Positions 1 to 5,868 of a stretch of DNA of 6,865 nt are shown here, one piece after another; the stretch's first letter is position 1; each line of letters begins with the position of its first letter. A program made the position numbers and the translations under genes. The stretch comes from Nitrospirota bacterium (lineage in GTDB: Bacteria > Nitrospirota > Thermodesulfovibrionia > Thermodesulfovibrionales > UBA6898), in assembly GCA_021787505.1 (NCBI GenBank), contig JAJYLU010000099.1:1-6865 (forward strand), in the 5' to 3' direction. The notes under the pieces are model-generated. The model did no database searches, had not been told where the DNA came from, and worked only from the letters and a program-made list of their open reading frames with translations.

Positions 1-981
1 AATGGACTCCACCGCATTCTGAAGCAGGTTGGTGATCGACTGCCTCAGCAACACCTCATCAGCCCTGATCACAGGCAGCGCGTCCGTCCGCGCATTTATG
101 GCAACATTCTCTCCGCATTCGGCCACCGCCGAAACGCAGCCGGCGATAAGCTCCCTGAGATCTACGGTTGTCGGCACAGGGTCCGTCTGCCTCGCAAAGG
201 AAAGGAAGTCGGTGATGATCCGGTCTATCACCGCCACTTCCTTGAATACGGCATCGACAGTCGGCAGCAACTCAGCGTCGACCTTCCTGGACAGAATTTT
301 GGCATACCCCGATATCACCGCGAGAGGATTCCTGATTTCATGGGCGATGCCGGCGGACATCTCGCCAAGGGTCGACAGCCGCTCCCTGAGTTCCATCTGC
401 GACTGAAAGGCCTTCAGTTCAGTGAGGTCGGTAAAAACGAAAATCTGTCCGATGATGTTCTTTGCACTGTCCTTCAGGGGAGATATGTTCAGGCCGAGCC
501 ATATCCTCTTTCCACTTTTCGTAACGTATCCCATCTCGGCCCTATCGATCGTCTGGCGTTTATCGAGAATTCCGGCAACCGGCTCGCCGAAGATCTCCAC
601 ATGTCTCCTGCCGATACTCTCGGATTCCTTCAGATCCAGTATTCTTTCCGCGGCCTGGTTCATCTTCGTGATCTTCAGTTCCCGGTCGAGGCTCACTACC
701 CCGCTCGGAACGCTTTGCAGAATATCCTCGTTATAGATCTCGACAGACGACGCCCTGTCTTCCGCCCGGCTCCTAAGCGCCTCGAGTTCCCGTTCCTTTT
801 CCTTGAGTTTGGAGACGAGTTCATGGAAGGTATCGACTACGAACCCCACTTCGGTCATGGGTTTGTCCTCCGGCCGCTTTTTCTCCCTGCTGACATTGGC
901 GATCATTCTTGACGCGAAAAAAACGATTAAAAGAAGAAAGACCAGCAGAAGCATCAGCAGCATAACCGTGGCTTCGTTCAT
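1..981 (-). CDS. PAS-domain sensor histidine kinase, NtrB/AtoS-like (3' end outside window)
   Basis: This is a sensor kinase of a two-component system, expected to autophosphorylate on histidine and pass the phosphate to a response regulator. The first 327 residues are visible; the reading frame is open to the left edge of the window. In order there are one N-terminal membrane segment (about residues 6-23) followed by a basic stretch, a charged helical linker (about 51-83), a PAS domain (about 85-190, starting near DILQSVPSGVVSLD), and the HisKA dimerisation domain with the H-box AGIAHEIRNPLAVISGY, in which His214 is the expected phosphoacceptor. The N-box begins at the very end (ITNLLQNAVESI). 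The G1, F and G2 boxes of the ATPase domain must lie beyond the window. There is no periplasmic loop, so sensing is probably cytoplasmic through the PAS domain. The ATG start has a strong ribosome site (GGGAGG, 5 bases away). It lies 47 bases after the prepilin peptidase gene, so a link to pilus control (PilS-like) is possible. The partner regulator is not visible. Confidence 0.93.
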   Translation of the reverse strand, partial: MNEATVMLLMLLLVFLLLIVFFASRMIANVSREKKRPEDKPMTEVGFVVDTFHELVSKLKEKERELEALRSRAEDRASSVEIYNEDILQSVPSGVVSLDRELKITKMNQAAERILDLKESESIGRRHVEIFGEPVAGILDKRQTIDRAEMGYVTKSGKRIWLGLNISPLKDSAKNIIGQIFVFTDLTELKAFQSQMELRERLSTLGEMSAGIAHEIRNPLAVISGYAKILSRKVDAELLPTVDAVFKEVAVIDRIITDFLSFARQTDPVPTTVDLRELIAGCVSAVAECGENVAINARTDALPVIRADEVLLRQSITNLLQNAVESI

Positions 982-1028
982 ATCTGCCTCCCTCGACTAC
1001 ACATAAAAGTGCGGGAAGAATGTTTTAG

Positions 1029-1793
1029 TCAGTGCAGATACCATGCAAGAATCTCCTCACCGAAAAAGAGGGTAATGACCGCACCCAGGGCGAGAAAAGG
1101 ACCGAAAGGGATCTTCGTCTTCCTGCCCCTTCCTCTAAAAATCATGAGGAATATCCCCACGATCGATCCGGTGAGGCTTCCGAGAAAGGTCGTCAGCATT
1201 ACTGTCTTCCATCCCATCAGGGCGCCCACCATCGCCATCATCTTAATATCTCCACCTCCCATGCCTCCCCTGCTCAGCACCGCCACGAGATAGAAGAATC
1301 CGCCGCCCGAAAGCAGGCCGATAATTGAAGCCTGATACCCCAATAGTGTCGTCCTCATAAAAGGATCGGGCATCAGCAGCGATCCGGCGACTATTCCTAT
1401 CACGATGCCGGGCAATGTGATGCGGTCGGGAATGATCTGGAACTCGAGGTCGACAAAGGTGATTACGAGAAGGCAAGAGCAGAACAGGGCGTACACCGCG
1501 GACTCCCACCCGAATCCGTATCTCCAGAAGACGGCAACATAGAAAAAGGCGTTCAGCGCCTCCACAAACGGGTATTGAAGGGATATCTTCGCCCCGCAGT
1601 GCCTGCATCTTCCCCCCAGGAGCAGATAACTGATAACCGGTATGTTGTCCCATGCCCTTATCGGGTGATTGCAGGACGGGCACCGCGACGACGGGAAAAC
1701 GATCGAAATGTTCCTCGGGATCCGAAAAATGCAGACGTTCAGGAAAGACCCTATCACAAGACCGAAGACCGCAACGACAACTAAGAAGGACAT
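1029..1793 (-). CDS. pilD: Type IV prepilin peptidase / N-methyltransferase (A24 family)
   Basis: This is an inner-membrane aspartic protease that cleaves the leader peptide of type IV prepilins or type II secretion pseudopilins and, in this class, also N-methylates the new N-terminus. The 254-residue protein has the N-terminal segment GLVIGSFLNVCIFRIP and then two CxxC pairs (C38/C41 in CPSC, C63/C66 in CRHC) that mark the bifunctional, zinc-binding type. The catalytic aspartates are expected at D115 (VDLEFQIIPD) and D182 (GGGDIKM). Several hydrophobic segments make up the rest of the chain, and the length is normal for the family. The ATG lies one base after the stop of the preceding small gene (TGA-C-ATG) and has no strong ribosome site of its own, so translation is probably coupled to that gene. 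The pilin substrates are not in the window. Whether it serves pili, secretion or both (pilD versus gspO) cannot be decided here. Confidence 0.96.
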   Translation of the reverse strand: MSFLVVVAVFGLVIGSFLNVCIFRIPRNISIVFPSSRCPSCNHPIRAWDNIPVISYLLLGGRCRHCGAKISLQYPFVEALNAFFYVAVFWRYGFGWESAVYALFCSCLLVITFVDLEFQIIPDRITLPGIVIGIVAGSLLMPDPFMRTTLLGYQASIIGLLSGGGFFYLVAVLSRGGMGGGDIKMMAMVGALMGWKTVMLTTFLGSLTGSIVGIFLMIFRGRGRKTKIPFGPFLALGAVITLFFGEEILAWYLH

Positions 1794-1794
1794 G

Positions 1795-2109
1795 TCAGGT
1801 ACCCACGCTGCTCATCTCCGAGGCTTTCTGTTTGAGCTCTTCCATGTCCTTCTCCAGTTTCACGAGCGCCTCGACCGACTCGAATACCGTTTTGTCCTTC
1901 AGAATATTTCTTTCCGGACTGCCCCTCAACTCATATACCCGCATCCCTATGTTCCTGAGCAGTTCGGCTTTCTTTTTCTCCATCTCCGCGGAACGATAGA
2001 GCAGCCTTATCACGGCCACCTCGATCTTCAGCCTATCGGCAAAGACAGCAGCAAACCATTTTATCCGGGATATGCCGTTCCCGAAACTCTCTCTTACTCT
2101 CTCGAACAC
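1795..2109 (-). CDS. Small helical protein of unknown function, between recG and pilD
   Basis: I do not recognise this family. The 104-residue product is rich in Lys, Glu and Arg and looks fully helical: an N-terminal segment with aromatic and basic residues (SRIKWFAAVFADRLKIEVAVI, about residues 14-34, shown here without its flanks), a charged helix (about 36-62), and a C-terminal heptad-like stretch (about 74-99, with LVKLEKDMEELKQKA). There is no signal peptide, no convincing membrane span and no cysteine motif. I chose the GTG at 2109 because GGGAGG lies six bases upstream, just after the recG stop, leaving a 14-base gap. An in-frame GTG at 2172 would give 125 residues but would overlap recG by 49 bases and lacks a comparable ribosome site. 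Its stop is one base before the pilD start. Conservation of this position would suggest a real gene with a structural or adaptor role; that is inference only. Confidence 0.78.
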   Translation of the reverse strand: MFERVRESFGNGISRIKWFAAVFADRLKIEVAVIRLLYRSAEMEKKKAELLRNIGMRVYELRGSPERNILKDKTVFESVEALVKLEKDMEELKQKASEMSSVGT

Positions 2110-2112
2110 ACG

Positions 2113-2120
2113 CTCCTCCC
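2113..2120 (-). promoter_or_regulatory. Ribosome binding site deciding the start of the small gene
   Basis: The sequence GGGAGGAG lies between the recG stop codon and a GTG at 2109. The core GGAGG is five bases from that GTG. It supports the 104-residue start over the longer form that would begin inside recG. Confidence 0.7.
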
Positions 2121-2123
2121 TTC

Positions 2124-4208
2124 TCAGCCGGCCCCGATAACGCCGGTCCTGCCGTTCCAGAACGTTTCGCACATTTTTTTCAACAGCGGGAAATCACAAA
2201 GACCCGGGTTCGCGTCAATCATAGAGAAGGCTTCCTGCCTTGCCGTCTCGATCAACTGCAAATCCCTGATAAGATCAGCCACCTTGAAGCCGGGCATGCC
2301 CGACTGAAGAGTGCCCCAAAACTCTCCGGGACCGCGTATGGCAAGGTCTTCCTGCGCAATGCTGAAGCCGTCATTAGTCCGGGCCATAACATCGAGTCTT
2401 CGTCCGGCGTCTTCACCCAAAGGCCCGTACGCAACGAGAAGACAGCAGGACCGGTCCCCGCCACGGCCCACCCTCCCCCTCAGCTGATGCAACTGGGCAA
2501 GACCGAACCTCTCTGCATGCACAACGATCATAACCGTCGCGTTCGGCACATCGACCCCTACCTCGACAATGGTGGTGCTCACAAGGATATCAAGATCGCC
2601 CCGCCTAAACTCCGACATAACCTCTTCCCTGTCAGCAGCAGCCATCCTCCCGTGCAACAACCCGACCCTGAAACCGGGAAAGATGCTCTCGAAGGCGCTT
2701 TTCCCCTCGACAGCCGCCCTGAGGTCGATTTTCTCGGACTCCTCTATCACCGGATACACCACATATACCTGCCTGCCCTTTTTTATTTCCTCCTCAAGTA
2801 TGCCATATATTTCTTTTTTTTGGTCGGGCACAAAGACCTTCGTAAGTACCGGCCTTCTTCCCGCCGGCATCTCGTCTATCACCGAATAATCGAGATCTCC
2901 ATAAAGCGTAAGCGCCAATGACCTCGGAATAGGTGTCGCTGTCATCACCAGAAGATCAGGATTGAACCCCTTCTTTCTCAGGTTTCCCCTTTGGGTCACC
3001 CCAAATTTGTGCTGCTCGTCAATAACGACAAACCCTAGATTCTTGAAAACGACCGCTTCCTGCATAAGCGCATGAGTCCCCACTACGACAGGAATTTCCC
3101 CCGAAGCTATCCTATCGAGCTGTCTGTCCTTAGCACCACCAGAAATGAGGGCGACCTTCACTCCGAATCCTTCGGCCATTTTGCATATATTCCGGTAATG
3201 CTGCTCAGCCAGTATCTCCGTGGGCGCCATGAAGGCCGTCTGAAAGCCGCACTCTACCGCATGGAGCATCGCCGCGAAGGTGACGACGGTCTTGCCACAG
3301 CCTACATCTCCCTGCAGGAGCCGTGACATAGGGGACGGCCGTCTCATATCACTCAATATCTCCTCCAGCGCCCTTTTCTGGGCATTCGTCAGCTCGAAAG
3401 AAAGCCCTTCCTGCAACCTCTTCCGCAGTCTTCCCTCGCACCGGAAAGAATACCCCCTTTGCCCTCTGCCCTTCCGGAAAGCGGCCATGCCGAGTGCGAA
3501 CACAAAGAGCTCCTCGAAGGCAAGCCTTCTATGATAGATGCTTTTGCCCTCGTTCCAGTCCCTAATATCGCAATCTTCAGGAAAATGGAGCGCTTTAATC
3601 GTCTCGCAAAGAGAGGGAAGGCCATGCCGTTCGATGATCTCCGGCGGCAGCGGCTCCGTAAGCCCGCCCGCATACTGCTCCACGATCCCGAACATGATCT
3701 TCCTGAGCTGCTTCTGGCTGATTCCCTCCGTGAGACGGTAGAGTGGTACTACCCTGTTGGTGTGAATTAAAGAATCGGCATCTTCAGAGACCGTTTCGTA
3801 CTCAGGGCCGTCCATTACGAAGCCCGCACCGGAATAAGGGTCTCTTTTCGCCTCACCGCAAAGAAGAACATCCTGCCCGGCTTTCAGGTTTCTCTGCATA
3901 AAGGATTGATTGAACCATCTCCCCTTGATAGTCCCCGTCCCATCATTTGCGAGGACCTCGAATATCCGCAATCTTTTCCCTCGCGCTGCAACCGGGCCGC
4001 AGGAGATGATCCGGCCCCTTACGGTCTCGGCACATCCTGCCCGGATGTCCGCGATCGCACGTATCAATGATCTGTCCTCATACCGCCGGGGGAGATAATA
4101 GAGGGCGTCTCTGACCGTCCTGACGCCGATTCTGCCGAAAAGAGCGGCCCTCCGGGGGCCTATGCCCTTTATGCTTTGTACTGGTAAGTCTGCGAGGCTG
4201 CTATCCAT
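2124..4208 (-). CDS. recG: ATP-dependent DNA helicase RecG
   Basis: RecG is a superfamily 2 double-stranded DNA translocase that remodels stalled replication forks, branch-migrates Holliday junctions and unwinds R- and D-loops. The 694-residue product is about the length of the E. coli protein. The N-terminal part has the helix-hairpin-like IKGIGPRRAALFGRIGV followed by YYLPRRYEDRS and the OB-fold wedge domain (to about residue 200). The helicase core shows Walker A (GDVGCGKT, about 300-307), motif Ia (APTEILAEQHY), the DEQH box (397-400), TATPIPR (423-429), and motifs V and VI (VEVGVDVPNA and QLRGRVGRGG, about 549-584). The TRG region follows (TNDGFSIAQEDLAIRGPGEFWGT, residues about 611-633, is the family signature). 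The ATG at 4208 overlaps the nusA stop (ATGGATAG) and has no clear ribosome site; a TTG one codon upstream is less likely. Expression is probably coupled to nusA translation. All motifs are intact. Confidence 0.98.
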   Translation of the reverse strand: MDSSLADLPVQSIKGIGPRRAALFGRIGVRTVRDALYYLPRRYEDRSLIRAIADIRAGCAETVRGRIISCGPVAARGKRLRIFEVLANDGTGTIKGRWFNQSFMQRNLKAGQDVLLCGEAKRDPYSGAGFVMDGPEYETVSEDADSLIHTNRVVPLYRLTEGISQKQLRKIMFGIVEQYAGGLTEPLPPEIIERHGLPSLCETIKALHFPEDCDIRDWNEGKSIYHRRLAFEELFVFALGMAAFRKGRGQRGYSFRCEGRLRKRLQEGLSFELTNAQKRALEEILSDMRRPSPMSRLLQGDVGCGKTVVTFAAMLHAVECGFQTAFMAPTEILAEQHYRNICKMAEGFGVKVALISGGAKDRQLDRIASGEIPVVVGTHALMQEAVVFKNLGFVVIDEQHKFGVTQRGNLRKKGFNPDLLVMTATPIPRSLALTLYGDLDYSVIDEMPAGRRPVLTKVFVPDQKKEIYGILEEEIKKGRQVYVVYPVIEESEKIDLRAAVEGKSAFESIFPGFRVGLLHGRMAAADREEVMSEFRRGDLDILVSTTIVEVGVDVPNATVMIVVHAERFGLAQLHQLRGRVGRGGDRSCCLLVAYGPLGEDAGRRLDVMARTNDGFSIAQEDLAIRGPGEFWGTLQSGMPGFKVADLIRDLQLIETARQEAFSMIDANPGLCDFPLLKKMCETFWNGRTGVIGAG

Positions 4209-5322
4209 CAACGGACGGCGGCGCTTTTTTCTGGCTTTCCTTCCTGAGCGTATCTTCGAGCGTCTTGTCCGTCTCTTCCATCCGAATCTTGGAATATTCC
4301 GTATCGCTGATGATGTCGATGTCCCAGCCGGTCAGTTTCATCGCCAGCCTCACGTTCTGGCCCTTCTTTCCTATGGCGAGGGAAAGCTGCTGGTCGTTCA
4401 CCACTACCATTGCGGTCTTGCCTTCTTCATTGATCCCTATCTTGTCGATGACCGCCGGACTAAGCGCCCTTGCAATCAGCATCCTCGGATCGTCCGCCCA
4501 CGGGATAATGTCGATTCTTTCTCCCCGCAGCTCCCGCACAATGGCCTGGACGCGCGTTCCTTTCATGCCGACACACGAACCGACCGGATCGACGGCGCTG
4601 TTTTTCGAATAGACGGCTATCTTCGTGCGCTCACCGGGCTCCCTGACGATATTCCTTATCTGGACAAGCCCTTCACTGATCTCCGGCACTTCCATTTTAA
4701 ACAGTCCCGCAACAAACTCGGGCGATGTCCGGGAGACGATAATCGCCGGGCCTTTTGTCGTAATCCTGACGTCCTCGATGATCGCCTTGACTGTGTCGCC
4801 CCGTTTCAGATTTTCGTTCGGCAGTGTATCCTTTACGGGAAGGACGGCCTCGGTCTTCCCGAGGTTAATATAGTAAATACCTTTTTCCTTCCTCATCACG
4901 GCGCCCGTGATAATCTGGCCCGCCTTGTCCTTGAACTCGTTGAAAATAACGTCTCTTTCCGCCTCCCTGACCCGCTGGAAAATGACCTGTTTCGCAGTCT
5001 GGGCTGCGATCCGGCCGAGGTCCTGCAGATCGAGGGGGAGATCAACCGTGTCGCCTTCGCTCTTCAGAGGGTCGACCTTACCAGCATCGGCCAAAGAGAT
5101 CTCTTCATCGGGGTTCGTTACTTTCTGAACTACCGTCTTCGTTTCGAATACCGTGATATTGCACTTTTGCCGGTCCATCACCAGATTGATGTTCGTCCTG
5201 CCGCCATACTTCTTGCGCATGGCGGAAAGGAGAGCGGATTCGAGGGCCTCGATCAGGATGTCCCGCGATATGCCCTTTTCCCTGCTTATCTGGTCCACGA
5301 CATTGCACAGTTCTTTCGTCAT
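4201..5322 (-). CDS. nusA: Transcription termination/antitermination factor NusA
   Basis: NusA binds RNA polymerase near the RNA exit channel, promotes pausing and hairpin-dependent termination, and takes part in antitermination complexes and transcription-translation coupling. The 373-residue chain has the polymerase-binding N-terminal domain (about 1-125, with RDILIEALESALLSAMRKKYG), the S1 domain (about 134-198, TGAVMRKEKGIYYINLG), KH1 (about 230-297, with DPVGSCVGMKGTRVQAIVREL) and KH2 (about 300-345, with SLAIGKKGQNVRLAMKLTGWD). It ends soon after KH2 in a short charged tail, so it lacks the C-terminal acidic repeats of E. coli NusA; this short form is common outside the gammaproteobacteria. 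The ATG overlaps the rimP stop by four bases (ATGA), and a GGAG lies eleven bases upstream. Downstream it overlaps recG by eight bases. The usual next gene, infB, is missing from this position. Confidence 0.98.
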   Translation of the reverse strand: MTKELCNVVDQISREKGISRDILIEALESALLSAMRKKYGGRTNINLVMDRQKCNITVFETKTVVQKVTNPDEEISLADAGKVDPLKSEGDTVDLPLDLQDLGRIAAQTAKQVIFQRVREAERDVIFNEFKDKAGQIITGAVMRKEKGIYYINLGKTEAVLPVKDTLPNENLKRGDTVKAIIEDVRITTKGPAIIVSRTSPEFVAGLFKMEVPEISEGLVQIRNIVREPGERTKIAVYSKNSAVDPVGSCVGMKGTRVQAIVRELRGERIDIIPWADDPRMLIARALSPAVIDKIGINEEGKTAMVVVNDQQLSLAIGKKGQNVRLAMKLTGWDIDIISDTEYSKIRMEETDKTLEDTLRKESQKKAPPSVDG

Positions 5323-5780
5323 GGCAACTCGATCTCCAGCCGCGCCTTAGCTATCTGCTCAAACGGTATTGTCATCTTCGTATCATTCTTCAGTGTCAAA
5401 ATAATCGTAGTATCCCTTACTTCCGTAATTCTGCCTACAAAAAAATTCTGTTTGTCGATACTTTCCCGCGTAATTATCCGCGCAAGCTTGCCCACACTCG
5501 ACTCGAAGTCCTTCAGCCTTTTCAGCGGCCTGTCGAGGCCGGGAGACGAAACCTCAAGCACATACGGGCTCTTTATCGGGTCTTCAACGTCCAGCACCGC
5601 TGACATCGCCCTGCTTACCCTTTCGCAGTCCTCCAGGGTGACACCACCACTTTTCTCTATGAATAACCTCAACGTCGGTCTTCTCAAGTTTCCGGCAATT
5701 TCTATGTCCACAACCACTACGCCGTACTGGCCGGCCACCGATTCAGCCAGAGCAGCTATTTTACCCTTAATGTCTTCCAT
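5319..5780 (-). CDS. rimP: Ribosome maturation factor RimP
   Basis: RimP is a cytoplasmic assembly factor for the 30S ribosomal subunit and is classically encoded just ahead of nusA, as here. With the ATG at 5780 the product has 153 residues, a normal length. The N-terminal alpha/beta domain (about 1-83) contains the family signature SAVLDVEDPIKSPYVLEVSS followed by PGLDRP. The C-terminal SH3-like domain runs from about 90 to the end (VGRITEVRDTTIILTL). I prefer this ATG because MEDIKGKIAALAESV aligns with the usual N-terminus. However, it has only the T-rich hairpin tail in front of it and no ribosome site. An in-frame GTG at 5807, inside the hairpin, would add nine residues (GNPTLLFY after the first Met) and has a weak purine stretch (GAGAAAGA) before it. 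The stop overlaps the nusA start by four bases. Confidence 0.96.
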   Translation of the reverse strand: MEDIKGKIAALAESVAGQYGVVVVDIEIAGNLRRPTLRLFIEKSGGVTLEDCERVSRAMSAVLDVEDPIKSPYVLEVSSPGLDRPLKRLKDFESSVGKLARIITRESIDKQNFFVGRITEVRDTTIILTLKNDTKMTIPFEQIAKARLEIELP

Positions 5781-5812
5781 ATAAAACAAAAGAGTGGGAT
5801 TGCCCACTCTTT
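5781..5812 (-). terminator. Intrinsic terminator hairpin in the rimP leader (putative attenuator)
   Basis: On the minus strand, AAAGAGTGGG pairs perfectly with CCCACTCTTT around a CAAT loop, giving a 10-bp stem (5812-5803 with 5798-5789). A T-rich tail (TTTGTTTTAT, partly shared with the stem) follows and touches the rimP ATG. In this orientation it has the form of a Rho-independent terminator; on the plus strand the tail is much poorer in T. It lies downstream of the predicted promoter at 5840-5868, so it could attenuate the rimP-nusA operon. It could also end read-through transcription from the upstream deacylase gene. The two roles are compatible. Confidence 0.75.
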
Positions 5813-5839
5813 CTCGTTCACTGCCAGAATGAATGTTTT

Positions 5840-5868
5840 ATTCTACCGCATCAATGCCAAAAAATCAA
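5840..5868 (-). promoter_or_regulatory. Predicted sigma70-type promoter for the rimP-nusA-recG unit
   Basis: On the minus strand a -35 box TTGATT (5868-5863, four of six consensus bases) and a -10 box TAGAAT (5845-5840, five of six) are separated by exactly 17 bases. The -35 box overlaps the stop codon of the upstream deacylase gene. The predicted start is near 5834, giving a leader of about 54 bases to the rimP ATG, which contains the terminator-like hairpin. This is a pattern match only. Confidence 0.6.

Noticed and set aside
340..912. A 190-codon open frame on the plus strand
   Set aside because: It is antisense to the PAS and HisKA-coding part of the histidine kinase, whose motifs are unmistakable on the minus strand.
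2107..2172. Longer form of the small gene starting at a GTG inside recG
   Set aside because: It would overlap recG by 49 bases, while a GTG at 2109 sits just after a strong ribosome site. The extension (RNVLERQDRRYRGRLRR) looks like out-of-frame recG sequence.
1669..2307. A 212-codon open frame on the plus strand spanning the small gene
   Set aside because: It overlaps the ends of recG and pilD in antisense, and the product shows no family features; the minus-strand gene has a better ribosome site and spacing.
4162..5784. A 540-codon open frame on the plus strand, opposite nusA and rimP
   Set aside because: Its product has no recognisable domain and it lies wholly antisense to two clearly identified conserved genes. 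The lack of stops is a by-product of the codon use of the real genes.
5846..5860. Possible sigma54 (-24/-12) promoter, TGGCATTGATGC
   Set aside because: The distance between the GG and GC elements is too short for a sigma54 promoter; the overlapping sigma70 match is better.
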